From Brachycybe producta (taxonomy: Eukaryota; Arthropoda; Diplopoda; Playtdesmida; Andrognathidae), in NCBI GenBank assembly GCA_036925085.1, contig JAUPFP010000008.1:3693957-3757956 (forward strand): a stretch of 64,000 nucleotides of DNA. The letters run 5' to 3'. Below the pieces are notes generated by a model, which saw nothing but the letters and a program-made list of their open reading frames with translations, did not search any database and was not told where the DNA came from. Positions 25,106 through 38,164 of the stretch are shown piece by piece (position 1 is the first letter of the stretch; the number at the start of each line of letters is the position of its first letter). Both the position numbers and the translations under genes were made by a program.

Positions 25106-25292
25106 TAGACTCAAATTCAAGAAGAAAAGGTTTGCACTTTTAACTTCAACTTGAACCCTCTGAACAGGGTTTTCAACATAAAACCATTCAAATAAATTAA
25201 AAAAACGCCATTTTATTTTGTGTTGGAATTTAACCTCAGAATGTTCAAGTTATGTTCAAGTGCCAAATTTCTTCTCCTTGAATTTGGGCCTA
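25106..25292. mobile_element. Foldback element, TCAAGAAGG family, copy 2
   Basis: The left end TAGACTCAAATTCAAGAAG pairs with the right end CTTGAATTTGGGCCTA. Inner arms ACTTCAACTTGAACCCTCTG and the degraded inverse TTCAAGTTATGTTCAAGTG follow. The length is close to 5891-6056. Non-coding. Confidence 0.65.
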
Positions 25293-26349
25293 AGTTATGT
25301 TACCTGTGTTTTTCATATAGTTTTTGATGATTTCATGAATGAGAACTGAAAAAAAAAGAGGTGTGTATTTTTTTTTATTACTTTTGAATGTTTGCCACAC
25401 GACAATGTTGTAACTTTGTACCCACACAAACACAACGCGCAAACTGTTCAATGTCATGTTTTTACCCTTTTACTAATTTGACAAAGAATTCAATAGAAAA
25501 TGTCTATTGTTTTGTTTTTTAAAATTCAGAGAATTATTTGTAGTTAAAATAATTTTGAGGGTAGCCTTTAAACTTTTTTTTTGAGAACAATATACTAACT
25601 TGAAATAATTGGATATATAATTAAATCCCCTCATTCACTTTGTTTCATGGGCACAGAGAGAAACAAGGGAATGGCTGATTATAGGGTCAATTTTATATTA
25701 TGAAAAAAAGATTTCTCCCCTTTTTCAAATAAAAGGGATTGGACCATTTTTCAGAGAAAATGTCGGATTCAATGAATGAAATCAAAAGAAACAATAGGTT
25801 AGAGGTCATTTACCTGTTTCTTTATTATTACATTGATATTCAAGAGAAAGCGTATTTCAGATTTCAGAATAGGTTTGTGTCTTGAAATGAAAGGGATCGT
25901 CGATGTGACATTTTTCAAAGGTATTAAAGTCTCGTTAAGTTACCATGACACTGTGTATAATAATAGAGGATAAAGGGGGGTTAGAGACACACCAGGGGTG
26001 GTGACTTGATGTCAAGTTTAGCACAAAATGATTTGTCGATTTATTGCCATTTATTTTATTTTAAAGGATGTTTGAATTAGAGGATACCTAATGACCCACT
26101 TTTAAACAAGGCGTGGACCTACTCTATTTTTAAATATATAAACAAATTATATGTTTTCATTAAAACCACAGTTTATATAATGACAAGGGTGGCGCTGATT
26201 TAATGCCAAATTGAAAAAATCTAAAGAAATTTGGCAGTTATTCCCCGTACTTTGTAAATAAGTAAAATAATCCCCCGATCGTTCTGATTGGTCTCATTGG
26301 GATGGTGGTGAGCCACCATCATTTTGTTAAGTATTAACCTTTTTAATTT
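25293..26349. other. Spacer with a small perfect hairpin
   Basis: No gene. GATGGTGGTGAGCCACCATC at 26301-26320 is a perfect 8-bp-arm hairpin. Confidence 0.5.
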
Positions 26350-26540
26350 ACAGGCATCTGTAGACAGCTTCAGAATTTCTTTGGCTCCGCCCTTTTATGA
26401 GCGTCATCAATTTCTAATTGGTTTGTTACTGGGTCTGATGTCATACCCCGCCCTTTTTATTTCTAATTGGTTGATATTTGGTCTGACGCTCATGAAAAGG
26501 CGGAGCCAAAGAAATTCTGAAGATGTCTACAGATGCCTGC
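26350..26540. mobile_element. Mutator-like foldback MITE, copy 3 (diverged subfamily), perfect 9-bp TSD
   Basis: It starts ACAGGCATCTGTAGACA and ends TGTCTACAGATGCCTG plus one base. TTTTAATTT occurs exactly on both sides (26341-26349, 26541-26549), which fixes the 9-bp TSD of the family. The arms share GAATTTCTTTGGCTCCGCC and ATGAGCGTCA; the first differs in its flanking part, and the second entirely, from the other copies. The centre is shorter and lacks TGACGTCA. A plus-strand open frame (26324-26623) runs through it by chance. Confidence 0.85.
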
Positions 26541-26581
26541 TTTTAATTTATTTTGTCTCTTTAAATCCCTGGCTCACATTA

Positions 26582-26802
26582 GGCGTGGGTTTTTTTTTTC
26601 TGCACTTGTGGACGAACCACTGAATATCTATAATTTCAATATTTATATCCGGAATTTAAATTTAGATATGCAAGATTTAATTACGGATATTCACAAATAA
26701 ATTGTAGATATCAATAATTGAATTTAGTTAGATAAAATTCTGCAATTTCGCTATGAACGATCCTCCATAGTGGTTCGACCACAAGTGCAGAAAAAACACG
26801 CC
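26582..26802. mobile_element. TIR element with TGCACTTGTGG..GAACCACT arms
   Basis: The left arm GGCGTGGG, then a T-run and CTGCACTTGTGGACGAACCA, pairs with the right arm TGGTTCGACCACAAGTGCAG, an A-run and CACGCC. That gives about 40 bp of terminal inverted repeat around an AT-rich core; total 221 bp. TSD and superfamily are unclear. It starts only about 30 bp after the preceding MITE. Confidence 0.65.
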
Positions 26803-27294
26803 AATAGAGATGCAGGCGATGCAGTTTACCATAGGACAGCACACCATAGTACAGGTTTCTGTATTCAGTATGTTTTAATGCAGATACGCATATTGGACCT
26901 CGGGGAAGGCCTTCATGTAACCTCCAAAATATGTTGATACGTGCTACATAAAACTTTTCATACTGTCTGTAAATGATAGAAAACGTGCAGAAAACAACAT
27001 ATGAGCCATGTAGGCTCTTTGTCATAAACATGTTGTTGTCTAAAAATCCTTGATGTAAGGATTACTTAAGTCAAAACATTATATACATATAATAAAACTA
27101 CAAAGTTGCCGTCCTGAGGCCTGAAAGTTCTGAAAGACTTATTCCGAGCATTTTAATTTTTTTTGTTCGATTTTTGAATATTTAATTAAAATGTAACTTG
27201 ATTTCTTCCCATTTTTTTAGAATTTTCAAAATACTTAACTGTTTGTATTTTTTTCTGAAAATACAAAATCAAAACGATCTGGGTTATACCTTTG
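26803..27294. other. Spacer without a recognised gene
   Basis: The minus-strand open frame at 26711-27031 begins outside and runs into the preceding element. It shows no recognisable domain and I do not accept it as a gene. Confidence 0.5.
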
Positions 27295-27564
27295 TTAAAT
27301 GCATTTAAACACGTTCTACAGAGCCCTGTGAAAGTCAAATTGACAATATGTCGAATTCAATTTATTCAGTTAATAACCTCAAAATATTGAGTTAATACTT
27401 AAATATAATTATATAAACTATTGACAAAATATTGATTAAGTATTTCAATTTAAAATATTAATAATAAAAGTCAATTTTTATTTGGTTCATGTCCTTAGCT
27501 GGATTCCGTATAATTCACCTAAACACATTTAATTTGAATTCATTTAACTCATGTGTGTACAAGG
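27295..27564 (+). mobile_element. TA-flanked MITE family, copy 3 (left end lost)
   Basis: It shares ATGCATTTAAAC, CAGAGCCCTGTGAAAG and the right end GTGTGTACAAGG plus TA with the copy at 2650. The outer left 20 bp, including CCTAGTACACAC, are missing. An open frame crossing the right end (27489-27671) is incidental. Confidence 0.75.
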
Positions 27565-29417
27565 TAATAAGAACCCTTTATATAATTTCACTATCCAGAG
27601 GTTTTAGTAAAATGATCGTGTTATTTGCTTTCTGCTTTGTTACAATTTCTCTTTCATTTGTAAACCATTAGATATTTTATTCTAATAATAATTGGACCTT
27701 TTCCTAAGTAGCAGTAACAAAAAAACCGTAATACTGGTTAAACCATTGCTTCATCACAAGACTCAACATTTTGCAAATGCAATAAATCGTAAACTAAATA
27801 CGATTTCTTTGTACTGTAAAGAATTTTGAACACAGATTGTGTCAACCTCCTTAGACAGTTAATTTTAAAAGAATTTCCGGATGTGCTTAATTTTGATTTT
27901 TGCCATTTCGATCTCAAAAATGAGGATGCCATCTACATAATGCATACACTTTACACTCAAACCTTTACACTGTAGGTCACACCCTATTCAATTTAATCTT
28001 CTCGAATTAGATGATTGCTTTCTTGAGAAGTGTAGGTAGAGTTAGTATGGTTCTCGGACATGTTACCCCCCCCCCCCCAAATGTTGTTTTCGGATGCTAC
28101 TTTTTCTGTGTTCTTTGCAAGATTGCGTTTTCTTTAGTTTCAGATGATATTTCCCCCAATATGATTGAAATGTAATACCACGGGACATGTACTAATTTAA
28201 GGCTAAATATTTAAATAACATCTATCGATACTACAGATGTTAAAAAAAATTGGCACGAAAAAGAATGGGGTGCCAAACTGGCATTGCGTTAATTGTTGAC
28301 AACATTCAAACGTTTATTTTAATGAAGATTAATTATTATTTGACTGAGGTGCAATTATGTAACAAAGTCGAACTGCAATTTCTCGTGCAATATTTTTATA
28401 TCCATTTAGACTTTGTGTATTATTGGAATCATTTCAAATATTGAATAAAGTTTTCATACTATCCGGTACTTAAACAACCTAACAGACATTTTCCACAAAA
28501 TATTGGGAAACTGTTTTCAGTATTTTTTTTTAAACAAGAATTTTTAATTTGAAACATAAAATAACCACATTTAGTTTTTGATAATAATTATAAAAACAAC
28601 TATAAATTCATATTTTTTTTAATATGTCTAATCATATTTGAGGACATATTTGGTCTCTCGTATTCAGCTACAAAAATAGACACATGATACTGTTTGATAA
28701 GACAGTAATTGATATCAACCCCTCCTTATTTCAGATAAAAAAATATGGTTCTTCATTGTATTCAAAGTTCTGTTTTTCTCGTTTTTGAGTCTACAACTTT
28801 TTCTATCTGCTATTTTTTTTTTGGTATAACATGATGACCCCTCTCAACCTTTTTTATCAAATGCAGAATTTCATAACTTTTGAAACAAATAAAGCGTATT
28901 TGATAGCAGACATGGATCGAATTATTCGTAAATAAACTAAAATTAAATGTGTTATATGGTTTAATATTGAGAAATGTTACAATCCCAACAGGGTTCAATA
29001 GCAGGGTCACAATCCTGAAATGGATGTCAATATGTCATGGACAAATAACCGTTTAAATGAATAGATTTCATGTTAATTGAACTATTGATGATCTTTTTCG
29101 AACTACATTTAGTCTAAATAGTGGTTTTAAATTATTGCTGTTTTCAAATTTGTATTTTAACTATAACCAGTTGCATACTTACGTTGATGCATACTAACTA
29201 AATTAATTTAGCGAAAAGGCATCATGGATAATTTGATGCAACACGTTTCATTAAATCTAATGACGTGCAAAATATATTTTAAATTGAACTCCAATTTAAA
29301 GTATGTCTCAGAATCAATGCTCCAATCTATACTATCAAAGTATACCTGAGTGACAAGAGTTTAAATTGTTTAAAGATGAATATCTTAGAAATAATACAAG
29401 CAATATATTTGAAACTT
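27565..29417. other. AT-rich stretch without a recognised gene
   Basis: C13 at 28066-28078. No repeat pair or exon recognised. Confidence 0.5.
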
Positions 29418-29663
29418 TTAAGGTAGTTGTTAACAACATATCAGAATTTAGTTTACAAAAAATGAAATAAATTTGTAGAGAATTACAAAAAAAGATTTTG
29501 AATTTTTTTAAAAAAAAAATGTTTAAACTTAGAAAAAATCCAATTCAATCATCAGTTTTTTTTCTAATTTCAATAACTTCTTCCAAATTTATTTCGTTTG
29601 TATCATTAAAATGAAATAAATTTGGAAAGAATTTGATATGTTGCTAACAATTAACTTAATTTT
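29418..29663. mobile_element. Foldback element with GTTAACAACATATCA arms
   Basis: The left end TTAAGGTAGTTGTTAACAAC and then ATATCAGAATTT pair with GAATTTGATATG, then TTGCTAACAATTAACTTAA on the right. The inner motif AAATGAAATAAATTTG occurs on both arms. The total is about 245 bp. No TSD could be fixed. Confidence 0.55.
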
Positions 29664-29891
29664 TAAATGTGTAAGGTTAAATGTGTAAGGTGGTTTAACT
29701 GCGTCACTCACTGTAACTACAGTTGTACTTTGATAACAGATTGGGACGTTGTTTCTGTGACATATTGTGTGGTATAGCTACGGGCACACGTTTGGTAATC
29801 ACTAGTTAAAAGAATAAATCAATTTGCCTCATAAGAATTTTAAATATATTTATAATATAATTTTAAATATAATTATAAGTTTGCACTAAAG

Positions 29892-30162
29892 CAGTGGTTT
29901 CTAAAGAGGATCTGCTGTGGCACACTATAGTGTGCCATACGTTTTCCTATGTGTACCGTAATTTCTCCAGACATAAAATACTGTGCCATGAACCAAAATT
30001 ATTTGGGAACCAAATATAGAATATTTAATAGTATTTCTTCATAAGTCAAGCAACTTTGTAGAGTAATTTTCAAATGAAAGTTAATAAATTTGTAAGACAA
30101 ATTTGTATTCATTTGCATAATAACAATGAAGAACTTTTGAGGGGTTTTTTTAGAAACCACTT
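29892..30162 (+). mobile_element. hAT-like element (CAGTGGTTTCTAAA ends)
   Basis: The left end CAGTGGTTTCTAAAG pairs with the right end TTTAGAAACCACT. The 5' part GCACACTATAGTGTGCCATAC forms a hairpin and matches the elements at 15866 and 16386 (TGTGCCATGA). It is 271 bp, non-coding. The TSD has decayed. Confidence 0.6.
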
Positions 30163-33100
30163 TAAGTAGGTAAAAGCTTTATTTTCATGATAGAATATGG
30201 GCTACAGATGATTCATGATAGAAAAATTAATTAATATTTCATGGCAAGTTAGAAATGACCTCCTGCTTTCAAATTTATTTTTCTTCAGTGATTTGTTATT
30301 GCATCAAATTAGGTGTTTTTTCAAGAAAATTCTTCAAAATACGTATTTTTAAATGACATCATAATTTTACTAAATTCTTTTATTATTTTCTAGTCTCTAA
30401 GCATTTTTTTTTTAATTTCCTTCTTTATAAAGTGCTGAACAAAAGTAACACGAATTGTTTATTACTTAGTTATTAATATTTATTTATTAACCTACAATTT
30501 GTAAAACTATTTGTAAATTGTAATAGATGGGCGTTTATTCAGTTTAGCAACTTTAGCACTTAATTCAGTTCTTAAATTGAAATTTCCCAAGACACTTAAC
30601 TAGCCTGTGGGCTCCAAGTTTGACCATGTTGACTTTTATAGTTGGTCATTGCCAGTGCAAAAACAAGGCCCAATTATTAATTTATATATAAGCAAATAAA
30701 TGATCCTTTAGGAATTTTAAGGAAAACAAACATGGCGTCCTTGTTACTCAGACTTTTTTTTAAATTTTTTTTAAAATTAATATTGGTTTGAAATAAATGT
30801 TAATCGAAAATTATGTTTTGATAATAAAGTCGAAAATTTGTATTTAGGTTTATTTGTTTTCTTAGTTTTCTGAATATGTCAACGACCTCACCTACTTTTC
30901 TTATCATTTCTGCAAATAAATAAGTTTGACTTTTTAAGATGGATTAATTTACATTTTCATAAAACTTAAAACTGCAGTTTAATAACAACTTTATATATTA
31001 TATATATAGATATATATTATAACAACTTATTAATGCAACGTAAGATATAATAATTAAACAGGATGTTGTAAACAATTGAAAAGGCTGTTTCGTTATGTTC
31101 CTTTTGAAAGACAGAATGTATTAAAAAAAAAAGCTGAGTATTAAATTTCTATTGTAACTCAGTTTAGATTGTAGGGAGAGAGATAGAAAGAGAGAGAAAT
31201 TGAGAGAGTCCAGGGATATTTCTTTGAACTATTAAAACTGATAAATGTCTTTAATTATTTTGTTTATTTCAGAATGAAACGAAAATGAATTAGATGCCAA
31301 GAAAGACAAGAAACATAATTTGGACTTCCAACTATCTTTATTATTTTTACAACCATGATCCGATCATTCCCATGATGCAGTATTTTTGTATATTACAGTG
31401 ATAACTTCCTTAATATTGATAGGACGTGGCGAGGGTAAGTGTAAACTAATGGTTAATATCACAAATTTGTTTTCAAGCCTCATTTTGTTGGGATATATGT
31501 TGACTGACAACGTTTCAAATTTACAGAAGTGTATCACCCTAAGTTCCAATAGTGATTTATCATATTTGTTATCCATAAAAAAATAGTTATCATGTTTTTT
31601 CATTTGTTGACTCTTGAAATTTGAGTCTCTTTTCAACTCAAGAAATCAGGGTTTAAAAAAAAACCAAAATAAGATTACTGTTTAATTTAAATTTAGTATT
31701 TTTTTAAAAAAAAAATATTTAAAATAGTTTAAAAAACATAATACAAAATTGAAGAACATAATTAGGATTACTAATTATGTTGATAAATGTTCAAATTAAT
31801 TTGGCACACAATTGGAATTAGAACCGGCTTATTAATTAACTTTAATAATGAAGTTTTAAAATATAGTTAAAATTTTGATTCACATGGGAAAATTATAATT
31901 TATAACAAATATTTTTATGTAAAAAAAATTACATTTTTTTTTTATTTTGATGATGGCAAGAATTGCAAACTATCATGCTGAAATTGGTCATGTGACTTTT
32001 AAGTGACTTATATTTTAAGAAATAAATTTCCCGGAACCTCCTAAGGTCCAATTTAATATTTATTAATGTATGTTAACTATTTTGCAATCCAATTAAATAT
32101 GTTAGGACTTTTTTTTTTCTTGATTGAGATCTATTTCTGTTACTCGGATTCTTCCTTAATTTTCTTTTTTTACATTGCTGACACATTTCTATATAAAATT
32201 GTAGTGTGTGTGCGTGTGGTAAGCATGTGATTACAAAACAGGAATCGGAAATGTAACCGCCAAGAGATTCCCGGTTTCACTTTCTTTTAATTTCGCTTTG
32301 TGTTCACATATTAAAAATATTACTGGCGACTGGTGAGGCGTGACGTGTCATTTATGTCATATATTCTAACAATCTTTGCAGTGGTTAGCATGGTTCACGC
32401 CGTGATGTATTTTAGAAGCAATGCAAAATTGTTTTCTACTGAACCATGTGCATTGTGCACTCCATGCAATAGCCAAAGTATTTGATAATGTGTGCACTTG
32501 CTCAGTAAAGAGCAACATTGCATTACTGCAGCCTACTGCATTACTTCATTGTAGAGGTGTCATTACAGAAGTATCATAAGACTTTCATATGACAGCAAGT
32601 TGTCATATTTAGTTCAAGCATATATCACTCAAAAGTAAATTACAAAACATTATGTCAAATATTGTCATATGATTGCTACTGACTGGTGTACAACATAGTA
32701 CGAGTATGATAGTCATAGAATAATACAGCATATTGCATAATCAATTAATCAATTATTATAAGGTATGAGTGTCACAATTTGTGATTTTTTTTAATGTAAT
32801 GGGGATCCAGGCCTTAAGACGAATGTTTCCATTACCAGAATTAACAGCAGTTACCAGCAAAGACCTCGTTAACCAAAGTGATTCTAAAATGATTGTGTTT
32901 AAAATGATATTGTACCACATCCTGTTGGGAGCTCAACATATTCTATTCTTCATGCCAAAATTGTGTTGAATATAAGGAAGTCACGTTTTGATCATCATTG
33001 CAGTTAACTGCATTGTTTAGAAATATCACAATAAATTCAACTTTCTTTAGTGCCACCAGGCAAATTCACAGTGGCTAATTTTTTTTTAACTGCATTTAAA

Positions 33101-34614
33101 TTTGATGGTTCAAAACGTTTTGTCAAAAAAATAAAAATATTTAAATTTTCTTATTCTTGTTTATTTACAAGCAAAAGTACAAAAGTGAGAGAGAGAGAAA
33201 ACATTCTTCTTAAACGGTAATTTCCGTTACTGAATTTTATAAACTACTTGTTGAATTTTTCTTTATAATTGGAATGTTTCAATGTGTTTATTGTGTTAAA
33301 ATTGCTATTTCAAAGAATAAACAACATCCTTTGTTTGGACAAAAAAAAGCTCTTCAAATATGAGCTATTGTTGTGTGTATGTTACTGAGCAATGAAATTT
33401 TTGACACATTGTTAGTCCTTTTTTTTGTTGCCTTATTTATATGTATAAGTAGGAACCATTGTTAGGCAGGTGTCCAAAAAAAAAGATGAAGAAAACAGGC
33501 AAAAGTCCTCCTGACTTGTCACAAAGCCCCCCTCTCTCTTATTTGACAAAAGCAATAATCGTGATCCATTTAACAATAACTATAGTGATTGTTCACCTGC
33601 TTTATAAACCAATTTCTACATTGTCAACTACATGAAATGATATTTCGGGTGTTCATCACCCCCCTTTTATAGTTCGTGAATTTAGCCCCCCCCCCCCCAC
33701 CTTCATCACAATGTTTGTCAAATATACTTGATCATAAAGAGTAGACTAGTAAGGATTCTAAACGATGGCCACCACTCCCACACTAGAAACCCAAGGGTTA
33801 TTATATTAATAATAATCTATAGATACAGGTGGATTGAACCAAACCTTAAAAAGATTTATTTTTATACATTCATTTGTATAATTTTGTAAATTGTGATTGA
33901 CAACAATGTCACAAATGTCAAACAAGGGGGTGGAAGGTATTGATAACAAGGTAATTGAGACTTTTTAAGAAAATTGGTGCTCATGTTTGAATCGTGTTCA
34001 ATTCAAGTTGTTTTGAGAGAGGAAAAAAAAAACTAGAAAATGTTCCTCCCCCGCCTAGTTTCTGATGATTCAGTGATGAACATTACCTAGTGACCCAGAC
34101 ATGCGTGCCCTCGCACACATTATTATTATTATTATCAGGGCTATGACCTCCTTATTTTCTCTCTCTCAATTATACATTACTAACTGCTTCTTCTGGTTTA
34201 CCTATTGCAGTCCTGTTTCAGGTTTTTCATTTCTGTCTGGTTTTTGGGTGATTCTTCTTGGTCTTTTTGACGTGAAATTAAGAACTTGACAAGTTATCAC
34301 TGGTCACTGACCAGTGGATGGCTAATGACAGTAACTAAGTAACGAGTACGTAGCTCATTATAACTACGAGCGTACATTGGAGACAGTTTTACCATAAGTT
34401 TTACATGTTGCATTGAATAGCTGTCATGTGGTGGTGTTGTTCATTGTTTAATGAAGTTACTTTTCTCATTAAGGTGGCTCTATATATATTTGTTTTGCTT
34501 TTTGTTCTCTCAGACGGCGCCACTGAAGTGGCTATTATGTTCTATTGAAGGTCTCTTCCCCCCGCCCGCGGTTTTGGAAATAATTGTTTTTCACGCAAAC
34601 TTTTTTCACCAGTA
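30163..34614. other. AT-rich stretch without a recognised gene
   Basis: It holds a TA-rich patch near 30992-31020, GA repeats near 31180-31208, C12 at 33687-33698, an ATT run near 34118-34136, and TACGAGCGTA at 34365-34374. Open frames at 31364-31636 occur on both strands in low-complexity sequence. No exon recognised. Confidence 0.5.
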
Positions 34615-34865
34615 AACATTATAAAAAAATTCAAAGTGTATTAGAAACTAGAAATGTTGGTGGATAATGCTAAAAGATCTTTAAAAATAAACTTTTTATG
34701 ATAGTTTGAAAAAGGCAAAGATAGTTTTTCATGAAATATGTCAATGAAAAAAAACAGTAATCGCGTCATTTTCAAACTGCTATAAAATCTTAATTTTTTA
34801 ATCATTTACCATTCTAGTTTTGAAAACAATTTGAATTTTTTTCTCAATTTTGTTTTAAAAAAACG
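34615..34865. mobile_element. Foldback element of the CTAGAAACTAGAA family, diverged
   Basis: The left arm TTCAAAGTGTATTAGAAACT and AGAAATG pair with the right arm ACCATTCTAGTTTTGAAAAC and AATTTGAA. An inner pair is AACTTTTTATGATAGTTTG and CAAACTGCTATAAAATC. A further half-copy (TTTCAGAAGCAACAAATTTC, GCTAGAAACTAAAATAGG) follows at 34999-35060. Non-coding. Confidence 0.55.
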
Positions 34866-35510
34866 TTCGATTGATATTTTTGCATTCAAATTTTACAAAA
34901 AACGTCTATGGAGTATAGCATTAGCCACTGCAGTGACGCTATGGCCCAGTAGGACAAAAGCAAAATAAATATCTATAAAGCCACCTCAATTTTGAGTGTT
35001 TTCAGAAGCAACAAATTTCAAAATGTAAATTTTTTGCTAGAAACTAAAATAGGTATATAAAACCAATTAATGTATTATCATGATGACATCTTTCAGAATG
35101 TAAAATTGTATATTTTGACAAAAACAAATTCACCAGTTCGGAAAATTAAAAAAAAATGATTCATATTCCAACTGCCAATAATGTGTATTATTTTATCATC
35201 ATCATTATCATTATCATCATTAAAATACATACTGTAGTACAGAGTGGCCACCATATCTTACTATATATGCAACGTAAAATTTCTTTGTATATTTTTGATC
35301 AAATTCAAAGTTTCCAAGTTTCTAAAAGTAAATTTTTATAAACTTTTAAAAAGAAACTGATGATAAATGATATTAAGCCATAATATGTTATAATATGTTG
35401 TAAAATGTCAAATGTTACAACAATTTATAATTATATGGGTAATAATTTGTGGCATGATGATGACACTCATCAGTGACATCAGCTAACATAGTAAAAAAAA
35501 ACATGGTTTA

Positions 35511-35732
35511 CCTGTCTCGACCTAAGAAGAAGCTTGTGACGTCATAGGGACTGACTAACATTTACGATTGTGTCATTTATAGGGGATAGTATCAATTGTT
35601 TTGAACAATTTAAACAAATGTATTCTTAAATTATTTTGTCATTGCCCCTTTTTATCAGACAAAATTACACAATCCTAAATTTTTGTGAATCAATATGATT
35701 GTCACAAAGGTCTTCTTAGGATGAGACAGCTA
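35511..35732. mobile_element. Foldback MITE with AGCTTGTGACGTCA arms, copy 2
   Basis: The left end CTGTCTCGACCTAAGAAGAA, then GCTTGTGACGTCATAGGG, pairs with the right end TTGTCACAAAGGTCTTCTTA and GGATGAGACAG. Inner pairs are TTTACGATTGTGTCATTT and AATTACACAATCCTAAAT. The TGACGTCA has survived only on the left arm. It is longer than copy 1 at 11323-11484. Confidence 0.65.
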
Positions 35733-38132
35733 GTATACATGGCAACTGTTCCCATGGCATAAGGGGCAACAAGGTTCACAAGAAACATTGTGCCCACGCA
35801 CCATATATATATTTTTTCTTCTTTCACTCTTTCTAGTTTCTAATAAAAATATAATTCTATTTTTGTTAGTTGTTTCTAAGTTACCAACAATGTATTTTCA
35901 AAATATAGACACTTAACTATTATTAAAAATTGATTGGAGGTAAATATTTTCGACAATGTGTTTTTTTCTTTTTGTTTCAATCTATGTTATTCATTTTTTT
36001 TTCTCTCTTAAGATTTAATAAAGAGAAGGAACAGGGAAAAAAAATGATGAGATCAAAATCTTTTCATTTCTTCATTATGATGAATTAGGCAACCACTTAC
36101 TTTTTTATGCCATAGGGCCTCCATGACTCATTTAGTTAGTAGTATGTCGTTACTGAGATATTGTGTTCATACACCTGCAAATATAATTAAAATGTCTCTG
36201 TAGAAAAAATGATGATGATGATGGGGATACCGTCACATGATTGTGACGTAAATAAGATTCAGAAGGAGAAAGAAACAACTAATAATCAAAACTTGATATT
36301 AGGTATTATTGCCTCCTGAAAGAAACGTGTTTCTGTGGTCACAGTTTTTTGACTGTGACGTCATTCTTTTTTTTTAATAAAAAGCAGGATGAATTTTTTG
36401 AAAAATATATATGTAAGTCTATATAATTTGTCTAACTGTGTGTTAGTTGCTACTGGAATTCAGAGGAAGAGATAATTTATTTAATAAGATCATTATTCTT
36501 TTGAGGGTGGTAGGATTTCCCCAATACATCCTAGATCTATGCCAAAAAAAAGACAATTGTTTATTTTTGTTGTTATCAACTACTGTTGTTATGCCATTAT
36601 ATCGTTTTTATACATAATTACGAGAGACACCTGGTGCCAATTATTAGAACCAAACTATTTGTCGTCCAATGTTGCATCAATTTGCAATTTCATGTAAACA
36701 TTAAGGTTGGTTCACACAGATGCAACAAGTATAACATTTAGAATCTCAACAAGGTTTCTAAAACAAAGTTGCCATTACATGTAGTTGGCACATTGCCTGT
36801 TTGCATTGTAAGCAGTAAACTACAATAATGAAAACTGTCCCAGTATGTTTCTCTAGTGTGGACGATTTCTACCAGTTTAGTCTTGTTGATTGTTGTCATT
36901 TGGGTATTTGTCTTTCCAGCAAATCGACAAATGTTTATTGCCCTTACGAGGACACTACATTGGAGAGACATGGAGCAATTACTATGACTTCGTTGCTTTG
37001 AGACAGCAATACGTTTATCCTGTATGGACACTATGTTCGTTCTTGTTGCTACATGTTTTGTTTACTGGAAACATCCGATCCTAATAGGTTAACATATTGT
37101 TTCCACTTGTTGTATCTGCAAGAATAAAATATTGTATGAAACCAATAAGGATAACTGCAAAAATAGCATTGGACGAGTGGGAAAACGCTGCCGCCTAGTG
37201 GCTTGAGTTGATGACTATCCAAATAGACCTGCATTTTGTAGAAAAACTGAGGCCCAAACTGTAAATCTTTAAGAAGCCCAGCCCACAAAGCCTATGAGGC
37301 TCATCAGGTTCTTGAGGCCCATAAAGCTCACCAGGTTCATGACACCCACTGAAGCCCATGGGCTTTTTTCATAAACTTGGTAGTCAGACCCAATCCATAG
37401 GCTGGGCTTTGTCAAATTCTCACTAATAATAGACCCGTATGAATGTTCAAGAACGATAACCATCAATCTAATTAAGGCCTTTCTGAAAGTGATATTATTA
37501 CATCAACTTTCTCTCCTCTCTGCCATTTTATTTCTTCCTTCTATTAAAATAGAATTCTGGGTAACATTTATGAGTTTTGTTTTCCTATGGGCATCTTATC
37601 TCCCACTCTAATACTGAAATACAATCCTATTATTATAAATCAAGTTTTTTTTTAAATAAATGTTCTAATTAACTTGGTTAGAACGCAGTCAGCTGTTGAA
37701 GAGGGAAAGAACAGTAATTAAATTATTTTCAGTTCTTTTATCTGTGTATATGTTCATTGCATCAGATTACTTGGCATTCATTAAATTATAATTATGGGTG
37801 ATGTTTGAGAAAACTTGAGATACAATTTCCGAGAACCCTGCATTATTTTTAACAAGAGATAAATAAGGGAAAAGATGATGAAAATTGGGGGGAAAAGGAG
37901 GATTCAACTCATTCAAGAGTGTTTTTTTACAGGAATTTTATCAAGATTTTTTTCCTTTTAGTTTTCAAAAAAAAAAATCTTAAAGAAGAGAAAAAGAAAT
38001 CGGGTCATTTCTTTCCGTCACTGACTTTGAAATTTTCTAAGAAGGACATTGCTGATTATTTTATTTTCCGGTCTTTTTTTGTATGTTGTTGTATTAATTT
38101 GCGCAACACACTCAACCTACTCCATGTGCACA

Positions 38133-38164
<32 letters not shown>

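Noticed and set aside
36738-37466. Cluster of short frames on both strands, possible exons
   Set aside because: Opposite-strand overlap, no recognisable motif and no convincing splice pattern. A weak inverted match between 36717 and 37121 was also too poor to call an element.
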